This document shows, one piece after another, positions 25,801 to 28,582 of a DNA stretch of 64,000 nucleotides. Source of the stretch: Pycnococcus provasolii (Eukaryota; Chlorophyta; Pseudoscourfieldiophyceae; Pseudoscourfieldiales). The notes beneath the pieces were generated by a model. That model was not told the DNA's origin, ran no database searches, and saw only the letters and a program-made list of their open reading frames with translations. A program made the position numbers and the translations under genes. Numbering within the stretch: position 1 is the stretch's first letter; every line of letters starts with the position of its first letter. The stretch spans positions 124,001-188,000 of the forward strand of contig CP150554.1 of assembly GCA_049487715.1 (NCBI GenBank). Direction: 5' to 3'.

Positions 25801-27756
25801 GCGCTTCGCTTCATGCGAAACGCGGGTCTTAGCGCCGCATTCTTCGGATGGCGTGCGACGTACGAGATGCTGCGATCGCAGAGAATTGTCGTGCTCCGCG
25901 TGGTGGGGAAGATTGCGAGACGAGAGATGGCGCAGGGCTTCGGTGCCTGGGTCTACTACGTCGAGCACAAGCGAACGCAGCAGGCCCAGCTGCGCAAGGT
26001 GCACAACGTCATTCAGCGTATGAAAAATCGAGAAGCCTCAGTTGCATTCGTGGCGTGGTACGACTACCGGACTACGCAAGTGAAGCAAAGGCAGATGTGC
26101 GTCAAGATCCTGAACAGAATGCTGAACAATGCACTGATTGGGGGCTTCAACTCGTGGCTTGATTATGTGGAAATGAATCGCAGTGGTCGGGAGCTTGCCT
26201 TCCGCGCGCTTGCGCGATTCGTCCACCGTACTCTGAGCTCGGCTTGGGAGGCGTGGTATGAGTATCATGCAAAGATCATGGACGGTCGTGCGCTCCTACG
26301 CCGCGCGGCGGCAGCCTTTGTGTACCGCTCGGTGCACATGGCATTCAGCCAATGGTTGGAGCAGTGGCAGACAGCCACAAATACGCGGTTGAAGTTGAGC
26401 AGTGCGCTGTACCGCATGCTGAATCGGCTTGTGAGCCAGGGTTTCGAGGCGTGGAAGGAGCACTACCAGTACCGAAAGCGTGTGAGATCGCTGTGCTCTC
26501 GAAGCATTGCTCGAATGCAGCATGGAACTCTTTTCGCCAGTTTTGCGTGCTGGCGTGAAGAGGTTGCCAATCTTCGCCAACGACGATCCGCGGCGCGTCG
26601 TGTGATTCTCAAGGCGACGAACTCTCTGCTTTCCGCAGCATTTGAATCGTGGAAGCTTTACGCCAGCATGCTCAAGGCGCAGGTACGACTCGTCTTCAAG
26701 AGCGTGGAGCGCCGGTCGCAGAGACTCGCGGCTGCCGGCTTCCTGTGCTGGCGCGAAATTGTTCGTGTCATTGTTGCCCGTCGCACTCGTCTACAGCGCA
26801 TCGTGCGCTTCGCGAGCATGCGGGTAATCATGCGGCACTTCATCGGTTGGCGAACGTTCGTCATTCACGACAAGCGTGCGCGATACAACCTCGACGCGGA
26901 GAGTGCGGACATGCTGCGTGACCGCGAGATGGCACTCGAGGCGCTTCGTGATTGGCGCCTGGACCTTGGCTCTGGCTTCAGCGGCAACGGTGATGCCTCG
27001 CACGACTATGTTGCAGGAGTTGAGCAGGAATTCCTGCACGGCCTGGAGCCGGCTCCTGCTCCGGCACCTGCGCCGGCGACATTCTCTGAGCTTCCCCCGC
27101 CTTCGTACGATCCGTACGCCGCATTTGACACTCCGGCACTTCACGATGGGCCGCCGATGACAGATGGGCCCGTGGGACGTAGCCTGCTCGCACAGGCGTA
27201 CCAAGATGTGCTGAGCGAATGCGCCGAGCTCGAGCAGAAGGTGGCACGACTTGCAGTTGACCGCGAGACAATGGATCTCACAACATCGTCGCAGCGCCCG
27301 TCGATGGACTCGGGCGCGGCAGAGCTGAGCTCGCGCTTGAGCGCGAGCGGCGCCTCTACGCAGCTGATGGTGGAGAGGCTGAGAAGGGAAAATGAACAGC
27401 TATCGCTCGAGCTTCATGGCAGTCAAGCGGAGCACGACTATTCGCTTGCGACAATTCCTGAAGTCCGAGAGGCTTGGTCTGCTAACGATTCCGCCGAGCA
27501 GCTGGCCATACACGGTGTGGTAAGGCGTGAGATTAGCTCTCCGCCTCCAAGGGTCATGAGCCCGGAACGGCGCCAACGGGTCAATCGCGAGCTTTATGAG
27601 GTGCACCGAAACGCAATGTTCGAGCCATACCTTCAGACGACAGGTGGTGCGGTTTCACGTCCTTCTACGGCGGACATCATGCGTCAAACGTACTCGTCCA
27701 CGAGTCGGCCGAGCACATCGCCTGGACGATTCGACTTTTTCGCTCCTGAAGAGTGA
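1846..27756 (+). CDS. Giant Sfi1-like centrin-binding repeat protein (about 8,636 aa, single exon)
   Basis: The frame is open from 1660 to 27756. I start it at the ATG at 1846 because the preceding 62 codons look non-coding and a folded domain begins soon after. Residues about 10-160 resemble a beta-trefoil (fascin/DUF569-like) domain, with FFGFYSEHAYGRYL and a later VWEQWEV. A proline/arginine-rich linker follows to about residue 290. From about residue 300 to 8,335 the protein is a run of W-centred helical units, 34-37 residues each, of the type L-x-x-M-x-N-R-x4-A-F-x-x-W; span over spacing gives about 230 units. This is the Sfi1 pattern, in which each unit of a long helix binds one centrin. 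The C-terminal 300 residues are Pro/Ala-rich with short coiled coils. Known Sfi1 proteins act at spindle poles, basal bodies and contractile centrin fibres. No stop or frameshift interrupts 25.9 kb. The exact repeat number depends on correct assembly. Confidence 0.88.
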   Translation: MVDTPPVPASGGLLREGAVVALRGAGGRVYRVRRPAGESAASPRGGDEDDAAAPVLELGPASTADGGGYAALEDPACHLVVVARGQFFGFYSEHAYGRYLQGARHLSSPHARIAFYSRLCGVWEQWEVRHIRGAGPSAVELSPRRLPQAKLKVDLLFVPDSLLSSPRRASPPPALRYAADDDERHRVNRIEYDAAPVPPARTPSPPPPRRRVELQPAPEQIRIRTAPEQPSPPRDGAEPLELSMNLLRGFATRYTANTIGQTGHASAAAIDASQGEHATLLNRAIVRLESSLLTQAVSAWRRGVAMEARRARQRSRLLRRRRRRAVMDAWKEEVRLSRRGLSSFGRAAARIAQLHAAKALDRWRGAVAERRARARTMRRAIARMRNRLARLAFAQWQAQIAARAMAKQKAMRVLSRMRLRAAHLAWNAWLDVVFEARRRRAVLGAALARMTKRGMAQSFDAWLESIERKKENLRASRARRARMERALRHMMNRSLSFAFSSWASAWRDTKRRRGVLRAAITRMRNQTLTAALGGWRANFLRMRRNRQIALRVVQRVLVQALDNWQTWLYLIKHRRTLLARALSALHNRTIFRAMATWHETVLHMTAQRALLARTMEKIRRMNVLAAWNSWVDAINGIVYQRGILRKAVGRMANRSIQMAFASWFDSATEMRRHRDLSRRVLMRMLHAKLSMLFLLWRERTLDLKRKGVLLERAVLSIRNRVAFAAYHTWLDWTAHIRFQRFAGRKAAAAFANRTSRMAFRRWLEVVKQTEDQRRLLVKAVSRMRIVACAASLRRWQDYMEERASKRAMARKVMGRLRNRRLHMSFARWEEAWRTVRREREVVERVLGRIGNRVLSMGFLSWVDYVMDCREQVKERVKADKAMRHMLNQNISRAFGQWYDVWSTVRRQKALVRRVLGKVMQRSMSLGFSTWMTYVSLAKEARAEKEARRRKLDKALRRMRNRLAGAAYERWWEATQVLRSQRARLKQALMRLINRVQAFAFDAWVAQSNRLRFQRFAGRKAAAAFANRTSRMAFRRWLEVAQRMEDQRRLLVKAVSRMRIVACAASLRRWQDYMEERASKRAMARKVMGRLRNRRLHMSFARWEEAWRAVRREREVVERVLGRIGNRVLSMGFLSWVDYVMDCREQAKERVKADKAMRHMLNQNISRAFGQWYDVWSTVRRQKALVRRVLGKVMQRSMSLGFSTWMTYVSLAKEARAEKEARRRKLDKALRRMRNRLAGAAYERWWEATQVLRSQRARLKQALMRLINRVQAFAFDAWVAQSNRLRFQRFAGRKAAAAFANRTSRMAFRRWLEVAQRMEDQRRLLVKAVSRMRIVACAASLRRWQDYMEERASKRAMARKVMGRLRNRRLHMSFARWEEAWRTVRREREVVERVLGRIGNRVLSMGFLSWVDYVMDCREQVKERVKADKAMRHMLNQNISRAFGQWYDVWSTVRRQKALVRRVLGKVMQRSMSLGFSTWMTYVSLAKEARAEKEARRRKLDKALRRMRNRLAGAAYERWWEATQVLRSQRARLRQAALRMMKRAQAFAFDAWVAQSNRLRFQRFAGRKAAAAFANRTSRMAFRRWLEVVQQMEDQRAKLTKAIARIALVAAYAAMTRWREVVATNNNRRTLLRKVAGRLLYRQQRLAFAKWYELWTTVKRQKAVVSKVLSKVLKREMAQGFELWMEWLIDLKEYRIAEAERRAKKDKALRHIIYRGQGAAFFRWHDIYVQHKRQRLVVQRTLMKVAKREMAQGYEAWVEWLIDLREYQEAEEKRRAQKNKALRHMLNRALSMSFGRWYDAASALRQQRAKVEKSLLRLKNREMYGAWSAWLSATEKLRNQRARVDKSLRRLKNRALYGAWSAWLSATVQLREQRAKLTKAIGRIKLVAIFAGFNQWRSVIEADKSRKALLRKAAGRLLYRQQRLAFAQWYDMRVTTKRQRAVVSKVMSKVLKREMAQGFELWMQWIESLKAHRVAEEKRRARKNKALRKMMNRKLSIAFISWMETYIESTRRREIVRKMLMKVLNRETSLAFTGWFVNVQHLSEQRAKVDKSLRRLKNRALYGAWGAWLSATVQLREQRAKLTKAIGRIKLVAIFAGFNQWRSVIEADKSRKALLRKAAGRLLYRQQRLAFAQWYDMLVTTKRQRAVVSKVLSKVLKREMAQGFELWLEYVLLLQAARQAESERRAQKNKAIRHMINRGLSMAFRRWNEAATALRQQRAKVDKSLRRLKNRALYGAWGAWLSATVQLREQRAKLTKAIGRIKLVAIFAGFNQWRSVIEADKSRKALLRKAAGRLLYRQQRLAFAQWYDMLVTTKRQRAVVSKVLSKVLKREMAQGFELWLEYVLLLQAARQAESERRAQKNKALRHMINRGLSMAFRRWNEAATALRQQRAKVDKSLRRLKNRAMYGAWSAWQSATEQLREQRAKLTKAIARIALVAAYAAMTRWREVVATNNDRRALLRKAAGRLLHRHQRLAFAQWYDMLVTTKRQRAVVSKVLSKVLKREMAQGFELWTEYIESLKAHRVAEEKRRAQKNKALRHMLNRALALPFQRWSDIWKTHKRQRMVVQRTLMKVVKREMAQGYELWLEWLTDLKEYRIAKAERRAKKNKALRHMLNRALSMSFGRWYEATMALREQRAKLTKAIARIALVAAYAAMTRWREVVATNKDRRALLRKAAGRLLHRHQRLAFAQWYDMLVTTKRQRAVVSKVLSKVLKREMAQGFELWTEYIESLKAHRVAEEKRRAQKNKALRHMLNRALALPFQRWSDIWKTHKRQRMVVQRTLMKVVKREMAQGFELWMEYLVNLNEYRIAKAERRAKKNKALRYMLNRALSMSFGRWYEAATALREQRAKVDKSLRRLKNRAMYGAWSAWLSATEKLREQRAKLTKAIARIALVAAYAAMTRWREVVATNNDRRALLRKAAGRLLYRHQRLAFAQWHHMWIRVKHQRAVVRKVLSKVLKREMAQGFEAWLEYILMLQAALQTRENRRARKNKALRHMLNRALSMSFRRWNDAASALRQQRAKVDKSLRRLKNRALYGAWSAWLSATEKLREQRAKLTKAIARIALVAAYAAMTRWREVVATNNNRRTLLRKAAGRLLYRQQRLAFAKWYELWTTVKRQKAVVSKVLSKVLKREMAQGFELWMEWLIDLKEYRIAEAERRAKKDKALRHIIYRGQSAAFFRWHDIYVQHKRQRLILQRTLMKVAKREMAQGYEAWVEWLIDLKEFRIAEEKRRAQKNKALRHMLNRALALPFQRWSDIWKTHKRQRLVVQRTLMKVAKREMAQGFETWVDFIQALKDIRAEKERKLVKMERIVLHMQNRFISIAFVNWYHVYDRMRNHRAIVRRVLLKVTNRELSESMVSWIKYVEIVCAAREQKEHRRRQKNKALRHMLNRALSMSFRRWNDAASALRQQRAKVDKSLRRLKNRALYGAWSAWLSATEKLREQRAKLTKAIARIALVAAYAAMTRWREVVATNNNRRTLLRKAAGRLLYRQQRLAFAKWYELWTTVKRQKAVVSKVLSKVLKREMAQGFELWMEWLIDLKEYRIAEAERRAKKDKALRHIIYRGQSAAFFRWHDIYVQHKRQRLVVQRTLMKVAKREMAQGYEAWVEWLIDLKEFRIAEEKRRAQKNKALRHMLNRALSMSFGRWYDAASALRQQRAKVDKSLRRLKNRALYGAWGAWVEQSAQLRRSRLMSGRALRSLINRQLNMSWMRWVEVVAVRREERSKLEKAISRIALVGAYAALNRWREVWTTMKTQRSLLRKAAGRIVFRQQRMAFAQWQHVWTMLKHQRLVVTKALARVMKRQMAQGYEAWVEWLTDLKEYRIAEADRRAKKNKALRHMLNRALSMSFGRWYEAASALKRQRLILQRALVKVAKREMAQGFEAWVEWLTDLKEYRIAEADRRAKKNKALRHMLNRALSMSFGRWYEAASALKRQRLILQRALVKVAKREMAQGYEAWVEWLVDLREYRIAEADRRAKKNKVLRHMLNRALSMSFGRWYEAASALKHQRLILQRALVKVAKREMAQGFEAWVEWLTDLKEYRIAEADRRAKKNKALRHMLNRALSMSFGRWYEAASTLKRQRLILQRALVKVAKREMAQGFEAWVEWLVDLREYRIAEADRRAKKNKALRHMLNRALSMSFGRWYEAASALKRQRLILQRALVKVAKREMAQGYEAWVEWLTDLKEYRIAEADRRAKKNKALRHMLNRALSMSFGRWYEAASALKRQRLILQRALVKVAKREMAQGYEAWVEWLTDLKEYRIAEADRRAKKNKALRHMLNRALSMSFGRWYEAASALKHQRLILQRALVKVAKREMAQGYEAWVEWLTDLKEYRIAEADRRAKKNKALRHMLNRALSMSFGRWYEAASALKRQRLILQRALVKVAKREMAQGYEAWVEWLTDLKEYRIAEADRRAKKNKALRHMLNRALSMSFGRWYEAASALKHQRLILQRALVKVAKREMAQGFEAWVEWLVDLREYRIAEADRRAKKNKALRHMLNRALSMSFGRWYEAASALKHQRLILQRALVKVAKREMAQGYEAWLEWLTDLKEYRIAKAERRAKKNKALRHMLNRALSMSFGRWYEATMALREQRAKLTKAIARIALVAAYAAMMRWREVVATNNNRRTLLRKVAGRLLYRQQRLAFAKWYELWTTAKHQRLAVARSLGRMLNRIIGGAFMAWQDWLEEIRMRGLRKEQVKAHRQRVILHMLNRRISLCFVQWNLITRKMNRDRSILRRSLMKVTQREMAHAFESWVVLVDDLRLARIAAAEKKRKKERALRHMFNRCIGMAFVSWQMHAHEAKRSKVIAQKILGKIMNGCLSRAFDSWLYYIDLLRKKRLQRQRASQILYNILNSVLMSAFNQWLFYAQDRVAKKNLLRKIIIRFGKLALATAFGSWFEAVSNTKQSRAKASRALARMTNRSLANAFLQWIQKSEDAKRHRGLLKKAAYTLTNGCLARAYNQWFGIVKRSNEQRALLGKALGRIASLAAAAAWRSWTEFVQVSKDRRVIMRKVAGKMRNRKVSAAFSQWKDLIATTKRQRALVRRHLARVLSREIAESFERWTTWLIELKEWRMIEEERAATMERAIRHMINRCTSVAYQQWHGEWQRNKKHRAVAYRALKRMQNRILSSTFSSWLEEINRLAHMRQLSYKAAGAFINRQLHMAWARWVEAKSAMQEQRTKLTKAVGRIKLVAIFAGFNQWRSVIEENKARKALLRKAAGRLLYRQQRLAFAQWYDMLVTTKRQRAVVSKVMSKVLKREMAQGFELWTEYIESLKAHRVAEEKRRAQKNKALRHMLNRALALSFQRWSDIWKTHKRQRMVVQRTLMKVVKREMAQGFELWMEYIESLKAHRVAEEKRRAQKNKALRHMLNRALALPFQRWSDIWKTHKRQRMVVQRTLMKVVKREMAQGFELWTEYIESLKAHRVAEEKRRAQKNKALRHMLNRALALPFQRWSDIWKTQKRQRLVVRRVLMKVTQREMAHGFEQWVEWLIDLKEFRVAEEKRRAQKNKALRHMLNRALSMSFGRWYDAASALRQQRAKVEKSLLRLKNREMYGAWSAWLSATEKLRNQRAKLTKAIARIALVAAYAAMTRWREVVATNNNRRTLLRKAAGRLLYRQQRLAFAKWYELWTTVKRQKAVVSKVLSKVLKREMAQGFELWMEWLIDLKEYRIAEAERRAKKDKALRHIIYRGQSAAFFRWHDIYVQHKRQRLVVQRTLMKVAKREMAHGFEQWVEWLIDLKEFRVAEEKRRAQKNKALRHMLNRALSMSFGRWYDAASALRQQRAKVEKSLLRLKNREMYGAWGAWVEQSAQLRHARMLTAKAARSMINRQLNMSWMRWVEVVSVRREERSKLEKAISRIALVGAYAALNRWRDVVDDNATKRSLLRKAAGRLVFRQQRLAFARWEDAWSTLKRQRSLLQRSLGMAKNRSLGGAFTSWIGFIDELYEQKATKASNEAKMARVIKYALNRTYAKAFRNWEQTASVMKESRIQAAKALRHLVNRALASAYNQWESQATLARRQRTAIRRSLMKVLKREMASAFESWCGLIEERRRLDKLMHRGLARFVNATTARAFETWSDAYRKNAFVKLKRQRLMKSVAVRSFLDWRLFYITTRESNDELIRGFDRLVVTRLLTTCVRGWVSHVHFERTKGRKLRKFLIRAQQGNLVRCFDEMRINAADSKSRRAALKGVLHRMAKVKLVKAWNSWLSTYHDMCHKRMLLRKALMRHLQQAVSVAFESWVSVVEDRKADEAEADRKRQLSERAIRHLIYRCAAVAFTSWHDTYTSLKAKRSLVRRVLMKVTQREMADGFAAWQVLVIMHHQKQRNRQKAAKVLLKVLKRELSLALSAWLFFVEDRKAQRSRVGRALRRMANRALSAAMLRWCEVTSESIQQRTKVERCLLRMKNGAMYGAYAAWQQCVADMNRSRHLSHKALGSLMNRQLHMAWARWVEAKSAMQEQRTKLTKAVGRIKLVAIFAGFNQWRSVIEENKSRKALLRKAAGRLLYRHQRLAFAQWYDMLVTTKRQRAVVSKVMSKVLKREMAQGFELWTEYIESLKAHRVAEEKRRAQKNKALRHMLNRALALSFQRWSDIWKTHKRQRMVVQRTLMKVVKREMAQGFELWTEYIESLKAERAAEEKRRAQKNKALRHMLNRALALPFQRWSDIWKTHKRQRMVVQRTLMKVVKREMAQGFELWTEYIESLKAERAAEAERAAKKNRALRYMINRGLSMAFGRWYEAATSLRQQRAKVEKTILRLKNRALYGAWGAWQTATQQLREQRTKVERCLLRMKNGAMYGAYAAWQQCVADMNRSRHLSHKALGSLMNRQLHMAWARWVEAKSAMQEQRTKLTKAVGRIKLVAIFAGFNQWRSVIEENKARKALLRKAAGRLLYRHQRLAFAQWYDMLVTTKRQRAVVSKVMSKVLKREMAQGFELWTEYIESLKAHRVAEEKRRAQKNKALRHMLNRALALPFQRWSDIWKTHKRQRIVVRRVLMKVTQREMAHGFEQWVEWLMELKEERLLKEEQEAAKNRALRHMMQRGLSSAFGQWQDVYETNKAQRAKVSRVLQRMRNRVIDAAYMSWKSFAEESKRMRYMSSKAILSMMNRSLFTAWGRWVEMAEAQRVERAKLYKAIARIKLVNVYAALNQWCELVQETKVQRALLRKAAGRIMFRHQRMAFAQWLDICATTRRQRNVMTRVMGRVLKREMAQGFDMWLDWLVAEKVERTAEAERTVKKNRALRHMINRGLSMAFDQWHDVWSTRKTQRAKLTRAVTRMTNRVVFMAFSSWADAASDLKRARMVSFKAAASLVNRQLHMAWVRWAEATKELRDQRALLSKAVGRISLMAAFAAFSRWREVVVGDRAQRALLRKVAGRIMFRQQRLAFAQWQELCATTKHQRTVVTRVMARVLKREMAQGFDIWVDWLAAEKAERAAEAEREAKMDRALRFMRNAGLSAAFFGWRATYEMLRSQRLVVRRTLMKVVKREMSQGFDAWVAWLAAEKVERAAEAERTAKKNRALRHMINRGLSMAFDQWHDVWSTRKTQRAKLTRAVTRMTNRVVFMAFSSWADAASDLKRARMVSFKAAASLVNRQLHMAWVRWAEATKELRDQRALLSKAVGRISLMAAFAAFSRWREVVVGDRAQRALLRKAAGRIMFRQQRLAFAQWQELCATTKHQRTVVTRVMARVLKREMAQGFDIWVDWLAAEKAERAAEAEREAKMDRALRFMRNAGLSAAFFGWRATYEMLRSQRLVVRRTLMKVVKREMSQGFDAWVAWLAAEKVERAAEAERTAKKNRALRHMINRGLSMAFDQWHDVWSTRKTQRAKLTRAVTRMTNRVVFMAFSSWADAASDLKRARMVSFKAAASLVNRQLHMAWVRWAEATKELRDQRALLSKAVGRISLMAAFAAFSRWREVVVGDRAQRALLRKAAGRIMFRQQRLAFAQWQELCATTKHQRTVVTRVMARVLKREMAQGFDIWVDWLAAEKAERAAEAEREAKMDRALRFMRNAGLSAAFFGWRATYEMLRSQRIVVLRVVGKIARREMAQGFGAWVYYVEHKRTQQAQLRKVHNVIQRMKNREASVAFVAWYDYRTTQVKQRQMCVKILNRMLNNALIGGFNSWLDYVEMNRSGRELAFRALARFVHRTLSSAWEAWYEYHAKIMDGRALLRRAAAAFVYRSVHMAFSQWLEQWQTATNTRLKLSSALYRMLNRLVSQGFEAWKEHYQYRKRVRSLCSRSIARMQHGTLFASFACWREEVANLRQRRSAARRVILKATNSLLSAAFESWKLYASMLKAQVRLVFKSVERRSQRLAAAGFLCWREIVRVIVARRTRLQRIVRFASMRVIMRHFIGWRTFVIHDKRARYNLDAESADMLRDREMALEALRDWRLDLGSGFSGNGDASHDYVAGVEQEFLHGLEPAPAPAPAPATFSELPPPSYDPYAAFDTPALHDGPPMTDGPVGRSLLAQAYQDVLSECAELEQKVARLAVDRETMDLTTSSQRPSMDSGAAELSSRLSASGASTQLMVERLRRENEQLSLELHGSQAEHDYSLATIPEVREAWSANDSAEQLAIHGVVRREISSPPPRVMSPERRQRVNRELYEVHRNAMFEPYLQTTGGAVSRPSTADIMRQTYSSTSRPSTSPGRFDFFAPEE
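4051..6620 (+). repeat. 822-bp tandem repeat, three copies plus partial fourth, inside the giant gene
   Basis: Near-identical 822-bp blocks begin at about 4051, 4873 and 5695, with a partial fourth from about 6517. Each block encodes 274 aa, that is eight W-centred helical units. Copies differ by very few bases (for example gtgaag/gcgaag near 4460 and 5280). Block length is a multiple of 3, so the frame and helix register are kept. Confidence 0.9.
7980..9011 (+). repeat. 516-bp tandem duplication inside the giant gene
   Basis: Two consecutive, almost identical 516-bp blocks (172 aa each) start at about 7980 and 8496. Each carries the units around ALYGAWGAWLSA, LVAIFAGFNQW and LAFAQWYDML. Diverged relatives occur before and after. 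Confidence 0.8.
9115..10240 (+). repeat. 636-bp-spaced duplication inside the giant gene
   Basis: The segment around 9115-9600 recurs 636 bp (212 aa) downstream with very few changes, including the units LALPFQRWSDIW and VVKREMAQG. It is part of the mosaic of recently copied blocks. Confidence 0.7.
10822..12860 (+). repeat. Dispersed duplication (about 0.87 kb, copies 1,173 bp apart) inside the giant gene
   Basis: A block of roughly 0.87 kb at about 10822-11690 is repeated at about 11995-12860 almost without change. A more diverged, AT-richer stretch of units (about 11691-11985) lies between the copies. Confidence 0.75.
13258..15540 (+). repeat. 219-bp (73-aa) tandem array, ten periods, inside the giant gene
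   Basis: The motif gaggcgtggg occurs at 13261, 13480, 13699 and then every 219 bp to 15451, giving ten exact periods. Each period encodes two W-centred helical units (73 aa) containing EAWVEWL and SFGRWYEA. Copies differ at a few recurring sites only (tac/ttc, cgt/cat, LTDLKEY/LVDLREY), which suggests recent unequal crossing-over or gene conversion. Confidence 0.93.
17600..18215 (+). repeat. 219-bp tandem repeat, about three copies, inside the giant gene
   Basis: The sequence cttcgagctgtgga recurs at about 17621, 17840 and 18059, spacing 219 bp. Each copy encodes two units with ESLKAHRVAEEK and FQRWSDIW. It has the same 73-aa period as the 13.3-15.5 kb array but a different sequence family. 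Confidence 0.85.
21001..22780 (+). repeat. 1,152-bp-spaced duplication with nested 219-bp repeats inside the giant gene
   Basis: The block beginning acgaaggtggagcg at 21001 recurs at 22153 and continues for about 0.6 kb. Between the two lie three 219-bp copies at about 21451, 21670 and 21889 of the family also seen at 17.6-18.2 kb. Confidence 0.75.
23461..25877 (+). repeat. 834-bp tandem repeat, about three copies, inside the giant gene
   Basis: Blocks of 834 bp (278 aa, eight helical units) repeat with exact 834-bp spacing; for example equivalent positions are 23526, 24360 and 25194. Copies are nearly identical and include FSSWADAASDL, AFSRWREVVV and FFGWRATYEM. Confidence 0.9.
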
Positions 27757-28189
27757 GGATAAGGTGTGTGGTGAGCTGAGCAAATGAAAGAAACAAACAA
27801 ATTACGACAGGCTTCATGGAGCTTGGACAATTGTACAGCTAGTATTTGTACTATACATGATCTATGAATTTACACATAGTCGGCGAACACAGCAAAGTTG
27901 GGGATGGGATAACTTGGTGTTGGTGTGGGGTGCTGGCCGATATTCTTACATGTAAGAAGTATTTGATCATTAAATATACACATAGTATGACCGTTGGTCA
28001 TAGGTTGCTAACCCCCAACTCTTTCGAATCCCTCTTTTAAACCTTCACGCGCCTTCTGACGCGCTTTACTGGCGGCGCGCTCTACTTTCTGACCCTAGTA
28101 ACAATCGTTCTACCTTTTCCCTTTTCCTCCCTTATACTTGGTGGACACGCTTGCAATCTTTCTCTGCGCCACGGCGCGACGCCGCCGCC
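27757..28189. other. 3' flank of the giant gene and leader of a retroelement-like frame
   Basis: The base composition drops to AT-rich after the stop. A TGTAA at 27951-27955 is a candidate poly(A) signal for the giant gene. From about 27990 the sequence becomes pyrimidine-rich and leads into the plus-strand Gag-like frame. No other gene is seen. Confidence 0.5.
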
Positions 28190-28582
28190 ATGGCTTCCCA
28201 CAACACGCCTACTACAACCAGCCTCTTCGCGCGGATCACCGACGCAATCACGTCACCTTTTTCCTCGCGTTCATCATCCTCTTCTCCCTTGCCCCCGAAG
28301 CAAGATTCCATCCCGAACCCTGACTTCGACGGGAGGAATGATGCTGACGCAACGGCGAACCCTGTCCCGCCAGTCTCCGCGAACAGCCAACAAACGGTCG
28401 ACCTCACCCAGATGCTCGCGCAGCAACAGCAACAGATGGCGATCTTCGCCCAACAGCAACAACAGCAGTTCCAGCAGCAACAACAACAACATCAACAACT
28501 CCTCGATGCCATGCGCACGCTACTCCCACAACAGCCTGTCGATGCCGATCTTTCCGACCCTCATCCTTCTCCTATTAAATAG
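28190..28582 (+). pseudogene. Gag-like N-terminal fragment of a retroelement (plus orientation, truncated)
   Basis: The frame from the ATG at 28190 (context gccgccATGg) encodes 130 aa: a Ser/Thr-rich start (MASHNTPTTTSLFARITDAI), then a Gln-rich coiled-coil-like stretch encoded by CAG/CAA triplets (about 28410-28500). It stops at 28582, at the point where the oppositely oriented Gag-like frame ends. The arrangement resembles the N-terminal part of an LTR-retrotransposon Gag that has lost everything downstream. No protease, reverse transcriptase or zinc knuckle is present. A Gln-rich host gene is the alternative. Confidence 0.4.

Noticed and set aside
4306-26004. Many long minus-strand and other-phase frames across the giant repeat gene, some repeated with 219, 822 or 834-bp spacing
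   Set aside because: They are shadows of the repeat structure: repeats whose length is a multiple of 3 keep every phase open. The W-centred Sfi1-like pattern exists only in the plus frame.
28274-28498. Leu-rich minus-strand frame
   Set aside because: It is the antisense of the CAG/CAA (Gln) tract in the plus Gag-like frame.
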